Notes: generated by a model not told the origin, from the letters alone. Counted from the first letter of the stretch, positions 19,271 to 27,811 are shown. The stretch is DNA of 64,000 nucleotides from Candidatus Methylomirabilis sp. (GCF_028716865.1 NZ_JAQUOY010000004.1:62001-126000); one strand, 5' to 3'. Translations and numbers: made by a program.

Positions 19271-19708
19271 ATGATTACCCACATGCGACATGCGGGCATC
19301 GTAGTGGCCGACTTGGAACGCGCGTTGGGGTTTTGGTGTGATGTCATGGGGTTCGCGGTTGTCAGACAAATGGAGGAGCCCGGTGCGCAGATCGACGCTG
19401 TACTGGGATTGAAAAACACAAGAGTAACGACTGTCAAGCTGGCCGCTCCGGATGGTAACCTTATCGAGCTATTGCACTTCCATTCGCACCCATGTCAACC
19501 GGTTTGGGGTGGAACACCATTTTCAACTGGTCTAACCCATCTCGCATTTACCGTAGATGACATTGAAGCGGAGTGCACACGCCTTGACGCTGCCGGAGTC
19601 AAGTTCTTTTCACTGCCTCAAACTTCACCGGATGGCAACGTCAAGGTTACGTATGGCACCGGCCCCGAGGGACTGTTATTGGAGCTGGTTGAAGTACTGA
19701 AGAAATGA
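19271..19708 (+). CDS. VOC-superfamily (glyoxalase-like) protein
   Basis: A 145-residue protein with paired beta-alpha-beta-beta-beta modules: MRHAGIVVADLERALGFW, then GLTHLAFTVDDIEAEC, with putative metal ligands His at the start of each module and Glu in DGNLIELLHF and LLLELVEV. VOC members include isomerases, epimerases and lyases acting via enediolate chemistry. It lies 2 bp after the NeuB gene and overlaps the following TIM-barrel gene by 4 bp, so it almost certainly belongs to the same pathway. No known ulosonic acid route that I can name uses a VOC enzyme. Confidence 0.75.
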   Translation: MITHMRHAGIVVADLERALGFWCDVMGFAVVRQMEEPGAQIDAVLGLKNTRVTTVKLAAPDGNLIELLHFHSHPCQPVWGGTPFSTGLTHLAFTVDDIEAECTRLDAAGVKFFSLPQTSPDGNVKVTYGTGPEGLLLELVEVLKK

Positions 19709-20595
19709 GTACCTTGTCTCCGCTCGCGGCGGATAGCTCTTTGCACGATCGTGTCGGATTCATGCAAGGCCGTATGTCAGCCCCGAGTGATGGCCGCGTA
19801 CAAGCCTTTCCCTGGTCCTCTTGGCGGGAGGAATTTTCAGTCGCCGAAAAGAACGGCTTTCGCCTGATGGAGTGGACGCTCGATCAGGACCAATTGTACG
19901 AAAACCCCCTAATGACAGTGGCCGGACAAGTCGAGATCCGCGCGTTGGTCCAACGTTATGGTGTCGGTATTCCCTCGCTAACCGGCGATTGTTTCATGCA
20001 GGCACCGTTTTGGAAGGCGCATGGTGAGAATCGCGAATCCCTTACGCGCGATTTTCTGGCGGTGGCCGCCGCCTGCTGCAAAGTCGGTATTTCGATGTTG
20101 ATCGTGCCGTTGGTCGACAACGGTCGGTTGGAAAGCTCCTGGCAGGAGGACATTCTCGTGGAGTTCCTTCGGAGCGAGAGGCCATACTTCGAGGCGCTCG
20201 GCCTGCGTGTGCTATTTGAATCCGACTTTGAGTCGCCTGCGCTGCGTCGGTTCATCGAACGATTAGATTCTGACTCATTCGGAATTAACTATGACATTGG
20301 TAACAGCGCCGCACTCAACTTCGATCCCGTGGAAGAGATCGCAACGTACGGGCACCGTATTATGAATGTCCATGTAAAAGACCGGAAGTTGGGTGGCACA
20401 ACCGTACCGCTGGGGGAGGGGGCTGCGAATTTCGAATTGGTATTCAGTGTGCTGAGGCGGGCCGGTTACGCCTCCAATTTCATTCTCCAAACCGCCCGTT
20501 CCCCGGGCGGTGATCACGTAGGCGCCTTGCGCCGCTATCGCGACATGACCGTTGACTGGTTACGACGCGCAGAGGAAGGCCGTCTTGCATCTTGA
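19705..20595 (+). CDS. Sugar phosphate isomerase/epimerase (AP endonuclease 2-like TIM barrel)
   Basis: A 296-residue TIM-barrel protein: DRVGFMQGRMS, the metal-ligand strands LRVLFESDFE, FGINYDIGNSAA and MNVHVKDRKLGG, then PLGEGAANFELVFSVLRRAGY. These are the landmarks of the IolE/hydroxypyruvate-isomerase/epimerase superfamily. The ATG overlaps the VOC stop (ATGA). It most likely isomerises or epimerises a sugar or ketose intermediate of the glycan sugar made by this operon; exact reaction unknown. Confidence 0.8.
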   Translation: MSTLSPLAADSSLHDRVGFMQGRMSAPSDGRVQAFPWSSWREEFSVAEKNGFRLMEWTLDQDQLYENPLMTVAGQVEIRALVQRYGVGIPSLTGDCFMQAPFWKAHGENRESLTRDFLAVAAACCKVGISMLIVPLVDNGRLESSWQEDILVEFLRSERPYFEALGLRVLFESDFESPALRRFIERLDSDSFGINYDIGNSAALNFDPVEEIATYGHRIMNVHVKDRKLGGTTVPLGEGAANFELVFSVLRRAGYASNFILQTARSPGGDHVGALRRYRDMTVDWLRRAEEGRLAS

Positions 20596-21340
20596 ACTGG
20601 CTGACAAGCGGGCTCTGGTAACCGGTTCGTCGCGCGGCATCGGTCGCGCGATCGCGCAGGCTCTCCACGGCGAAGGCTGCCGGGTGATGTTGAATGGGCG
20701 TTCGGCTGACGCTCTTGCGCAGGCCGCTTCCGAACTTCCGGGAGCATCGTTCGTCGCCGGAGATGTAACGCGTCCGGAGGAAGCCCGGCGTATCGTTGCC
20801 GAGACCAAGACGGCGCTGGGTCGTCTCGATATTCTGGTTTGTAATGTGGGCAGTGGTCGCTCCGTGCCACCGGGAGCCGAATCGCATGAAGAGTGGCTGC
20901 GAGCCTTTGCGGTAAATTTCTGGAGTGCCACCAACGTAATCGAGGCTGCCCGTGAAATGCTGGCCGGTTCCCGCGGCGCGATAGTCTGCGTGTCATCGAT
21001 TTGCGGGCTGGAAGTAATACCCGGGGCGCCGGTTACCTACTCGGCCGCCAAGGCGGCCCTGAATGCCTATGTGCGCGGCATCTCTCGTCCCTTGGGAAAG
21101 CTGGGAGTGCGAATCAATGCCATCGCACCAGGCAACATCATGTTTGACGGCTCAGTTTGGGAACGCAGGATGGGAGAAGATCAGGAAGCGGTACAGAGCA
21201 TGCTTCAGCGCGAAGTAGCTTTGGCCCGCCTTGGCTCACCGCAGGATGTTGCGGAACTCGCTGCCTACCTCGCGTCCCCCCGGGCCGAGTTTGTGACTGG
21301 CGGCGTGTGGACGCTGGATGGCGGGCAAGTTCGGGCCTAG
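20585..21340 (+). CDS. Classical short-chain dehydrogenase/reductase
   Basis: About 251 residues: cofactor loop VTGSSRGIGRAIA, NNAG-equivalent CNVGSG, catalytic Ser in IVCVSSICG, and YSAAKAALN (YxxxK near residue 152), with LDGGQVRA at the C terminus. I choose TTG 20585 because AGGAAGG sits at 20573-20579, and this start overlaps the previous stop; the upstream TTG at 20552 has no such site. It would oxidise or reduce a hydroxyl of a sugar intermediate in this operon. Confidence 0.8.
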   Translation: MHLELADKRALVTGSSRGIGRAIAQALHGEGCRVMLNGRSADALAQAASELPGASFVAGDVTRPEEARRIVAETKTALGRLDILVCNVGSGRSVPPGAESHEEWLRAFAVNFWSATNVIEAAREMLAGSRGAIVCVSSICGLEVIPGAPVTYSAAKAALNAYVRGISRPLGKLGVRINAIAPGNIMFDGSVWERRMGEDQEAVQSMLQREVALARLGSPQDVAELAAYLASPRAEFVTGGVWTLDGGQVRA

Positions 21341-21387
21341 AGCGGAGAAATGTCGCCACAGTCAGTAGCCTTTTAGGAGCTTGAAAA

Positions 21388-22140
21388 ATGTTGTTGAAGG
21401 CGATTAAGTTTTGGCGCTTCGATCCGGTGACGGTCTTCTATAAACTTGGCTTGACCGGCGATTCTTCAAAAGAGGCCAGCATTCTTCTCAGCAGGTATGT
21501 CGAGCAAAGGTTTAACGAAAGTGGCCTCGCCAAGCTATTTCAGCAGTATGGTGATGAATTAGACAAGAACGAAGAGTATCGCTTATTTTTATCTGGCCAC
21601 AAAAGAGCTGATGTCGTCAATGTCTTCGATGCAGCTCTTGCGGCTCGCTCTGTGGTTGAATTTGGTTCCGGCGTGAGCACTATCACCATGGCCTTTGCTA
21701 TGAAAAAGAAGGGCAAGGGAAAAGTCCATGCGGTTGAGGCGGACGCAAAATGGGCAAATTTGGTCCGCAGTGCGGCAGACAAACTGGGATTGTCCGAATT
21801 CTGTACGGTCATGCACTCTGTTCCACGTTTGCATCGCGATGGATTTCAGGTTTTTTCGTTATTCGATTCGCAACCCAATATACGCCCTGACCTGATATAT
21901 CTTGATGGCCCGTCACCCTCTTCGGTCGAGGGGTTGCAGCAGGGGTTGACGATGCGAGGTCTTGAATTCATCGTTGCGGCAGACCCGCTGCTTTACGAGT
22001 GGTCGTTCTATGTCGGAGCAAAAATCATCGTTGATGGACGTATCAACAATGTTCGATTTCTGCAGAAGAACCTTAAACGCCAATATACGTTTCGCCGGAA
22101 TTTCTTCCGTAATACCTCAACTTTTACGCTTGTCCGCTAA
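21388..22140 (+). CDS. SAM-methyltransferase-fold protein, intact paralogue of the 16.4-kb gene
   Basis: 250 residues with a Rossmann core (SVVEFGSGVSTITMAFAM, then VHAVEADAKWANLV), the strand DLIYLDGPSPSS, YEWSFYVGAKIIVDG and a basic end FLQKNLKRQY. The pattern is that of class I methyltransferases of the Methyltransf_24 kind, but the role is unknown. It is clearly homologous to the frameshifted gene at 16391-17133, and the two paralogues bracket the phosphatase-to-SDR part of the ulosonic module. Codon use looks more AT-rich than its neighbours. Confidence 0.7.
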   Translation: MLLKAIKFWRFDPVTVFYKLGLTGDSSKEASILLSRYVEQRFNESGLAKLFQQYGDELDKNEEYRLFLSGHKRADVVNVFDAALAARSVVEFGSGVSTITMAFAMKKKGKGKVHAVEADAKWANLVRSAADKLGLSEFCTVMHSVPRLHRDGFQVFSLFDSQPNIRPDLIYLDGPSPSSVEGLQQGLTMRGLEFIVAADPLLYEWSFYVGAKIIVDGRINNVRFLQKNLKRQYTFRRNFFRNTSTFTLVR

Positions 22141-22149
22141 CGAACAAGG

Positions 22150-22989
22150 ATGATGACGGCATTCAGCAAATTTGACTTAAGCGGAAAAACCGCTCTCATA
22201 ACCGGGGCAGCCGGCCTCTTGGGCAGGGAACATGCGTTGGCCTTGCTCGAGAGCGGTGCGACCGTCGTGCTCACTGATTTGGGACTTGAGGCACTTGCGG
22301 CGGCGCGGGACACATTGTCGCAATTCGCAGAGCCGGCCAGGATACTGACGCAGGCTGTGGATGTGACACAGCCTAAAATCATTGACGCGGTAGCCGATAG
22401 GCTGGCTGCCGAGGGACACGCGATCGATATCCTCGTGAACAATGCTGCGATCGACCCGAAGGTACAGGGTGACCAAGGGGTGCTCGAAACGTCTCGGCTC
22501 GAGAACTTCCCCCTCGATCAGTGGGACATGCAAATCCGCGTGGGTCTCACCGGCGCTTTTTTGTGTAGCCAGGTTTTTGGCACGGCGATGGCAGAAAGCG
22601 GAAAGGGTGGGGTTATCCTGAATATTGCTTCGGATCTCTCCGTAATATCTCCCGATCAGCGCCTTTACCGCAAAGACGGCGTGCCGGATGAGATGCAGCC
22701 CGTGAAACCAGTGACCTATTCTGTCATCAAGGCGGGTCTTATTGGCCTGACTCGCTACCTCGCAACATACTGGGCGGATCATGGAGTTCGATGCAATGCT
22801 CTCTCGCCAGGAGGCGTCTATACGGGGCAGCCAGAAGACTTCGTACGGCGAATTACCTCGTTGATTCCGCTTGGAAGAATGGCAAAGCGCGACGAATACC
22901 GCGCGGCCGTACAGTTCCTCTGTTCCGACGCGTCCATGTACCTCAACGGACAGAACATTGTAATGGACGGTGGGAGATCCGTGTGGTGA
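22150..22989 (+). CDS. SDR of the PtmA/flagellin-glycan type
   Basis: 279 residues: LITGAAGLLGREHALAL, ILVNNAAIDPKV, LNIASDLSVISPDQRLY with the catalytic Ser, and PVTYSVIKAGLIGLTRYLA (YxxxK near residue 190), ending NIVMDGGRSVW. The insert with PDQRLYRKDG and the overall pattern resemble PtmA-type oxidoreductases, which sit beside CMP-ulosonic acid synthetases in legionaminic-type gene sets. A neuA-type gene follows 85 bp later. Likely acts on the ulosonic acid precursor; reaction inferred. Confidence 0.78.
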   Translation: MMTAFSKFDLSGKTALITGAAGLLGREHALALLESGATVVLTDLGLEALAAARDTLSQFAEPARILTQAVDVTQPKIIDAVADRLAAEGHAIDILVNNAAIDPKVQGDQGVLETSRLENFPLDQWDMQIRVGLTGAFLCSQVFGTAMAESGKGGVILNIASDLSVISPDQRLYRKDGVPDEMQPVKPVTYSVIKAGLIGLTRYLATYWADHGVRCNALSPGGVYTGQPEDFVRRITSLIPLGRMAKRDEYRAAVQFLCSDASMYLNGQNIVMDGGRSVW

Positions 22990-23074
22990 CGCCATTCCTG
23001 AACAAGTGGTGTCATGAACTGCCCCAGTTCGTGAGATCGCGACGGCACCCCCATCGATCGGGCCGGAATACAGG

Positions 23075-23812
23075 ATGAGCCGGAACGTTGCTATTATCCC
23101 CGCGCGCGGGGGATCGCAGAGTATTCCCGATAAGAATATTCGGGAATTTTCTGGGAAACCCTTGATCGCATGGACCATTGAAAAGGCGCGCGAAACCAAG
23201 GGTATCGATCGAATAATCGTCTCGACGGACAGCGAACGAATTGCAACTGTTGCTCGTAACTATGGCGCGGAGACTCCCTTTCTCCGGCCTGCATCGCTTT
23301 CCACTGCGGAAATGGCAATTGAGCCGGTATTGAAACATGCTTACGAGTGGCTTCTCGCCAATGAAGGTTATCAGGCAGAGACGCTCGTCCTGCTCTTTCC
23401 GACGAATCCGCTCCGCGAAACACGACACATTGAGGAGTCGCTTCGTCTCTTTCAGGAGACCGTCGCGGACTCGGTGATCACCGTGAACGAGTCGCCCGCG
23501 CACTATACGCCTTACTGGACCATTGTCCGAGGCGCCGATGGGAGGGCCCGCTACTTCGGCGGCGGGGACATGCGCACAGGATATACCCGGCGTCAGGATT
23601 TTCCGGAGCGTTGTTTCGCCAAGAACGACCTTATTTTCGTTCTGCGGCCTCAGAACCTCTTCGGAGATCTGCCGAGTCTCTATGGCAGACGAACAGAACT
23701 TCTAGTCACCGATCGTATCTACGACGGCGACATCAATACTCGTGAAGACTGGGATCTGACGCTCTTGACGTTCCGTTATCTGACTTCGCTTAAAGCGCCA
23801 GCTCACTCTTGA
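23075..23812 (+). CDS. CMP-ulosonic acid (acylneuraminate) cytidylyltransferase, first copy
   Basis: 245 residues with the nucleotide-binding IIPARGGSQSIPDKNI (the usual Lys after GGS is Gln), RIIVSTDSERIA, LLFPTNPLRETRHI, and the C-terminal metal site DGDINTREDWDL. This is the NeuA/PseF/LegF family, which activates ulosonic acids with CTP in the cytoplasm. It closes the module that begins at 17.3 kb. Its exact sugar is unknown because the upstream route is not a recognised one. Confidence 0.86.
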   Translation: MSRNVAIIPARGGSQSIPDKNIREFSGKPLIAWTIEKARETKGIDRIIVSTDSERIATVARNYGAETPFLRPASLSTAEMAIEPVLKHAYEWLLANEGYQAETLVLLFPTNPLRETRHIEESLRLFQETVADSVITVNESPAHYTPYWTIVRGADGRARYFGGGDMRTGYTRRQDFPERCFAKNDLIFVLRPQNLFGDLPSLYGRRTELLVTDRIYDGDINTREDWDLTLLTFRYLTSLKAPAHS

Positions 23813-23919
23813 GCTTAAATATCCTTATTGTCACAAACACCCTCCATCATGTCAAATCGCTATTGACGTGAGAGGTGGCCTTGGACTAGCGCGTCCAAAG
23901 AATGTGTGAGGCAAGGCAT

Positions 23920-25113
23920 ATGGCAATTCCAAGCGTTCTTCCTGCCTGTGCATTTTGTGGTGGCAACAAAAGTTGCGTGATCCAATATGGTCAATTTCCA
24001 ATGGCACCGCGTGCCACAAAGGAAATAGCCGTGCGGACTTTTGATTTTGCGGTTGGAACATGTGACTCTTGTGGCTTGATACAATTGATGCATCCGGCTG
24101 ATCCTAGCGTGCTTTATGAAGAATTTAAAAATGACGTTATCGGTGAGAAGCTCGCGAAGCATAGAATGGCCTTCAAGGAGTTCTTGAAATTACATATCAA
24201 GAAAGATGATAAATTGTTTGAGATAGGTGCAGGTGATGGGACGCTTGCAACATTACTACACGACAGTTTTGATCGTAGAGTCGATATCACCATCAACGAT
24301 ATCAATAATATAAATCGCGTTAGGAGTGATTTCTATTGTGTCGATGGTTGTTTTGAGACAGCCATAGTCCGTAGGAAGTACGATGTCATTTATTCGTCGC
24401 TCGTGTTTGAACATATCTGCAATTACGATGAGCACTTGCGTAAGGTGCGGACGATTTTGCGCGCTGGTGGGAAGTTTATAATGTCGGTGCCGAATATTGA
24501 AGCATGGCTCGAAAGACAATTTCTGAATACGTTCTCTCAAGAACATACCATATATGCCTTTAAAGAAGATGTATGTGATCTATTATCGAGATATGGGTTC
24601 GTCTTGCAGTCATCCTCAGATTACTCGGACTACAGCATCTTCTTGTGCTTCACTCGCGACAATGATGAAAATGTTGGTGCAGGCCATAACGGCAAAGTAA
24701 TGATCGAGAGAAAAAATACTTTGTTGGCAAACTATCACCGGTTTCTACAGGCTCTTGCTGGCTTTATCAATGATCAAGCAAAGGGCCGTACGCTCCATAT
24801 CTTTGGTGCAAATAGTTCAGCCCAAATACTGTTACGCATGTTGAGTGATGAGAATAGGAGGCGAGTTCGTTTCATTTTCGATAATTCGCCGTTAAAACAA
24901 GAGAAGTATCTTTATGGTTTCAATCTAACAATTAAAAGCCCTACGATGGTTAAATTATTAGGTAGTAATGATGCGGTCCTGGTGTTTATGGGGGCGTTTG
25001 ATAGTGAGATTATTTTACAACTTCGTTCCTATAATGACCAAGTCATCATCATCTCAAGACGCGATTTTGATGAGCGGAACCCTGTCGAAACATCGAAGAG
25101 GACTGAGAGCTAA
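23920..25113 (+). CDS. Sugar C-methyltransferase-like protein (Zn module, SAM domain, C-terminal domain)
   Basis: About 398 residues in three parts: a zinc module (CAFCGG ... CDSCGL, residues ~11-60), a SAM domain (KLFEIGAGDGTLATLL, YSSLVFEHICNYDEHL) and a C-terminal Rossmann-like domain (TLHIFGANSSAQILLRML, IFDNSPLKQEKYLYG). This is the layout of NDP-sugar C-methyltransferases (Methyltransf_13/14). ATG 23920 is preferred to 23902, since it starts just before the Zn module. The sequence is visibly AT-richer than the flanks, so it was probably acquired separately with the next gene. Confidence 0.78.
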   Translation: MAIPSVLPACAFCGGNKSCVIQYGQFPMAPRATKEIAVRTFDFAVGTCDSCGLIQLMHPADPSVLYEEFKNDVIGEKLAKHRMAFKEFLKLHIKKDDKLFEIGAGDGTLATLLHDSFDRRVDITINDINNINRVRSDFYCVDGCFETAIVRRKYDVIYSSLVFEHICNYDEHLRKVRTILRAGGKFIMSVPNIEAWLERQFLNTFSQEHTIYAFKEDVCDLLSRYGFVLQSSSDYSDYSIFLCFTRDNDENVGAGHNGKVMIERKNTLLANYHRFLQALAGFINDQAKGRTLHIFGANSSAQILLRMLSDENRRRVRFIFDNSPLKQEKYLYGFNLTIKSPTMVKLLGSNDAVLVFMGAFDSEIILQLRSYNDQVIIISRRDFDERNPVETSKRTES

Positions 25114-25158
25114 CGCTGCAGATATTCCGATACCTTGAGGTTGTCCGGAGGAATACCT

Positions 25159-26682
25159 TTGAAGTTGCTCGTAGTTGTTAATAATCATAATAGTTTCAGC
25201 GTTATGGAATTCTGCCTTAGCCTGAGGAAATACGATGATGCAGTTGAGGTGATGGTCGCCTGCGATGCTGAACTGAATGCTGCCCATGTGGAGTTTTTTG
25301 CGAAAAACAAGATTCAACGAATGGTCTTTCACCTGGGCACCAATGGCGGTGGAAACAAGAGGCAATTGTCGGTGGTAGCGAGCGCAAAACAACTCGAGAG
25401 TCAGTCAAGGAGCCGCTCAAAGAGCCAAAGAAGCGATAACTTATTAGGTACAGTTTTCTCACTCCTCATAGATTTTGCGTTGTCATCATCCTTATTTTAC
25501 TTCCTGCGAGAACAGTTTATTTTCTACAGACTCAAGAGACACAAAAAGCACGCTCTAGAGTTTATCGACAAATTCAAACCGGATGTTGTGATCTCGATCT
25601 CCGATCGTTCGCACGACTACATCGAGGCATCCACCTTATGGGCTGCGAAGCAGCGCGGCATCAAAGTGCTGGTTCCTTACGTTGCCCAATATGATATGGA
25701 TGCCGCATTGGTTTATCGAATGGCCAAAAACGGCAAACCTGACCGAGAACTTCGCGCGTTTTGGCCGCCTTCACTATACAAAATCATTTCGTATTTGAGA
25801 TTTAAGGATCAACTATACAAGGGGCTGTTTTTTCAATCCCCCTATGTGCTTAATGCGCACAGAAGAAGCGGAACACTTTCGGCCTATCCATGGTGGATTG
25901 GGAACGGGAACAGTGATGTTGTGTGCGTTGATTCAGGACACACCGCAAGAAAGTATTTAGAGCATCGCGTCAGGAGCGACAAGATTGTTGTCGTAGGACA
26001 TGTTACTTACGATAAAGTCTTCTTCTCGTATGCTAATAGGCAGTCGATCAAGCAAGCGTTGATGAAAAAATATTCCCTAGCAAGCGACAAGAAGTTACTG
26101 ATTCTGAGTATGCCTCAGTATGCTGAACAGGGTTATATGGACTGGGATCAGCACTGGGTTGAAATTGACTCGACCATCAAGGCAGTTGTCTCTACAAACA
26201 ATAATCTATTGTTGTCCATCCATCCCAGAAGTGATGTAAGAAATTATGCGTCTCTGGAGAGAAAGTACCAATGTAGAATTCTGGAGGAGCCGCTCTCAGA
26301 CGTAATTGGCGCGGCTGATTTATTCCTGGCCTCTAACTCTACAACTTTCACATGGGCGGCTCTCTGCGGAATCCCTGGCATAGCGCTCATGAGTCCAGTC
26401 CCATTTTTATTTTCGTATTTGGAATCATTACGCCCGGTAAGCGCTAGCTCTGATCTAACTGCTGAAATCACTAATATTCTAAAATCCCCAGCGATTTCGT
26501 TCGAGCCTGATTGGCAACAGTTGAGCAGAAACGAGGTTTTTGATGGCAAGTTCCAAGAACGCTTTCTTCGGCTCTTGAACAATATGCGATCAGTCCATCG
26601 GGCTTCACTATTGCCTACGGAGGATAGCTTTTCTTCCGCTGAGAGCCATGGAGAGCGAAGCGAGGCGAGTAGTCCGGGGTAG
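25159..26682 (+). CDS. GT-B-like surface glycan transferase (CDP-glycerol/epimerase-like fold)
   Basis: About 507 residues. The start is TTG 25159, six bases after a perfect GGAGGA (25147-25152). The N terminus MKLLVVVNNHNSFSVMEF, the middle PDVVISISDRSHDYIEA and the C-terminal LLLSIHPRSDVRNY, AADLFLASNSTTFTWAAL and PGIALM are typical of GT-B proteins related to CDP-glycerol transferases and UDP-GlcNAc 2-epimerases. The last ~15 residues (ESHGERSEASSPG) derive from GC-rich sequence unlike the rest, and may be read-through into foreign DNA. AT-rich like its upstream neighbour. Donor unknown. Confidence 0.65.
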   Translation: MKLLVVVNNHNSFSVMEFCLSLRKYDDAVEVMVACDAELNAAHVEFFAKNKIQRMVFHLGTNGGGNKRQLSVVASAKQLESQSRSRSKSQRSDNLLGTVFSLLIDFALSSSLFYFLREQFIFYRLKRHKKHALEFIDKFKPDVVISISDRSHDYIEASTLWAAKQRGIKVLVPYVAQYDMDAALVYRMAKNGKPDRELRAFWPPSLYKIISYLRFKDQLYKGLFFQSPYVLNAHRRSGTLSAYPWWIGNGNSDVVCVDSGHTARKYLEHRVRSDKIVVVGHVTYDKVFFSYANRQSIKQALMKKYSLASDKKLLILSMPQYAEQGYMDWDQHWVEIDSTIKAVVSTNNNLLLSIHPRSDVRNYASLERKYQCRILEEPLSDVIGAADLFLASNSTTFTWAALCGIPGIALMSPVPFLFSYLESLRPVSASSDLTAEITNILKSPAISFEPDWQQLSRNEVFDGKFQERFLRLLNNMRSVHRASLLPTEDSFSSAESHGERSEASSPG

Positions 26683-26686
26683 GCGC

Positions 26687-26712
26687 GGGCTGGCGGGCGA
26701 AGCAGCCAGCCC
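26687..26712 (+). terminator. GC hairpin just after the GT-B-like gene
   Basis: GGGCTGGC (26687-26694) pairs perfectly with GCCAGCCC (26705-26712) around a 10-base loop, 4 bp after the stop codon. No T-run follows, so termination activity is uncertain. Confidence 0.35.
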
Positions 26713-26786
26713 ATCGTGCCGTCGAGCCATTGTGGGCGAGCATTGGCGCAGTATGCGCTCTCGTCGACTGAAGAGAAGTTAGTGTA

Positions 26787-27494
26787 ATGCCAAGTTACCT
26801 TGAGACCCACTACACACGAGACGAATACAGCGAGACCGCTTACCCTCAGCGACTGTGCGACCATATTGTTAGCCACTACATCCGACCGCACGTCGGCAAT
26901 GTGGAACAGAAAACGATCCTCGACGTCGGAAGCGGCAAGGGGAATCACCTTGTCGGATTCGCGCGCAGAGGGCTCATTGCTTTGGGCCTGGATAAGCGGA
27001 AGGAATGCCTCAAGGTACTGGATACATTCGATATTCGTGAGTGCGACTTGGAGCGCGACCCCTTCCCCTTTGAAACCGAAAGCCTGGATATTGTGTTCTC
27101 AAAGTCGGTGATCGAGCACGTTGCGAACGCGGATAACTTCTTGAAGGAGACGTACCGCATACTGAAACCCGGTGGACTTGCGATTCTCATGACGCCAGAT
27201 TGGAGGACACAGGCCCATCTATTTTGGGATGACTACACGCATGTAAAACCGTGGACCCGGAAGGGTCTACAAAATGCGCTCATAATTCATGGCTTCGAGG
27301 AAGTCGAAAGCATTCTGTTTCGTCAGCTTCCCTTGCTGTGGAAGTATCCGGTACTCGAGTGGTTGGCGGATGCGATCGCCTTGGTGCCGGAGTCGTGGAA
27401 ATGGAAAGATTGCGACGAGAGCGCGTTTCGTGAGTGGATTCGATTCTCGAAGGAGAAGATGCTTTTGGCAACAGCCGTGAAGCCAGCAGGATGA
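26787..27494 (+). CDS. Class I SAM-dependent methyltransferase
   Basis: 235 residues: TILDVGSGKGNHLVGFARRG, GLDKRKECLKVLD, SLDIVFSKSVIEHVANADNF, LKPGGLAILMTPDW. Typical Methyltransf_11/23 core, followed by a basic, Trp-rich C-terminal part. Probably a glycan methyltransferase by context. It ends immediately before fragments of an SDR and a glycosyltransferase gene. Confidence 0.8.
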   Translation: MPSYLETHYTRDEYSETAYPQRLCDHIVSHYIRPHVGNVEQKTILDVGSGKGNHLVGFARRGLIALGLDKRKECLKVLDTFDIRECDLERDPFPFETESLDIVFSKSVIEHVANADNFLKETYRILKPGGLAILMTPDWRTQAHLFWDDYTHVKPWTRKGLQNALIIHGFEEVESILFRQLPLLWKYPVLEWLADAIALVPESWKWKDCDESAFREWIRFSKEKMLLATAVKPAG

Positions 27495-27635
27495 GGCCGG
27501 ACGATCAGGTTCCCCTTGTAGGTGACTATGGAAAGACGGACTACCAGGTTTGGTTGGAGACCTCGTCAGAAGCTTGCGGATATTGTTTACGAAATGGTTC
27601 AGACGGATATTCCATATCTGGACGGTGCGCGGTGA
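27491..27635 (+). pseudogene. C-terminal remnant of an NDP-sugar SDR (Gmd/epimerase-like), frameshifted
   Basis: Frame one reads RPDDQVPLVGDYGKT; a +1 shift near 27540 gives TRFGWRPRQKLADIVYEM and then VQTDIPYLDGARR with a TGA at 27633-27635. Joined, this is the end of an extended SDR such as GDP-mannose 4,6-dehydratase (usual pattern RPxEVxxLxGDxxKAxxxLGWxPxxxxxxLVxxM). The N-terminal ~270 residues are absent. Its stop overlaps the GTG of the next fragment (GTGA), preserving an old operon junction. Confidence 0.6.
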
Positions 27636-27796
27636 AGGTTCTATTTACCTCCCCGATCATTGAGCATCCCCCAGCCGGCGGACCACAGCTCAGGATCCAC
27701 AACTCGATTAAGGCCCTTGCCCGTGTGTGTGATCTGCGGATTGTCGCGCGGACTTCTCGTGATCTGGTTGATTTCTCGAAGGGCCTCCCTTTCTAA
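27632..27796 (+). pseudogene. N-terminal remnant of a GT4 glycosyltransferase
   Basis: GTG 27632 starts VKVLFTSPIIEHPPAGGPQ, clearly related to the start of the intact GT at 29676 (PKILFFAPILEYPPAGGPQ), and continues to RIVARTSRDLV before stopping at 27796. Only 55 of ~420 residues remain. The asparagine synthase gene begins 16 bp later, so this fragment marks a recombination joint. Confidence 0.7.
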
Positions 27797-27811
27797 CGCA
27801 GGGTATTCAGC

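Noticed and set aside
17292-23812. Canonical legionaminic or pseudaminic acid cluster
   Set aside because: The diagnostic dehydratase, aminotransferase, acetyltransferase and nucleotide-sugar hydrolase genes are absent; only the PtmA-like SDR, NeuB and NeuA are shared.
27434-27796. A single 120-residue gene between the methyltransferase and asnB
   Set aside because: Its two halves match the tail of an SDR and the head of a GT4 enzyme, with a frameshift and an old GTGA junction; better explained as two remnants.
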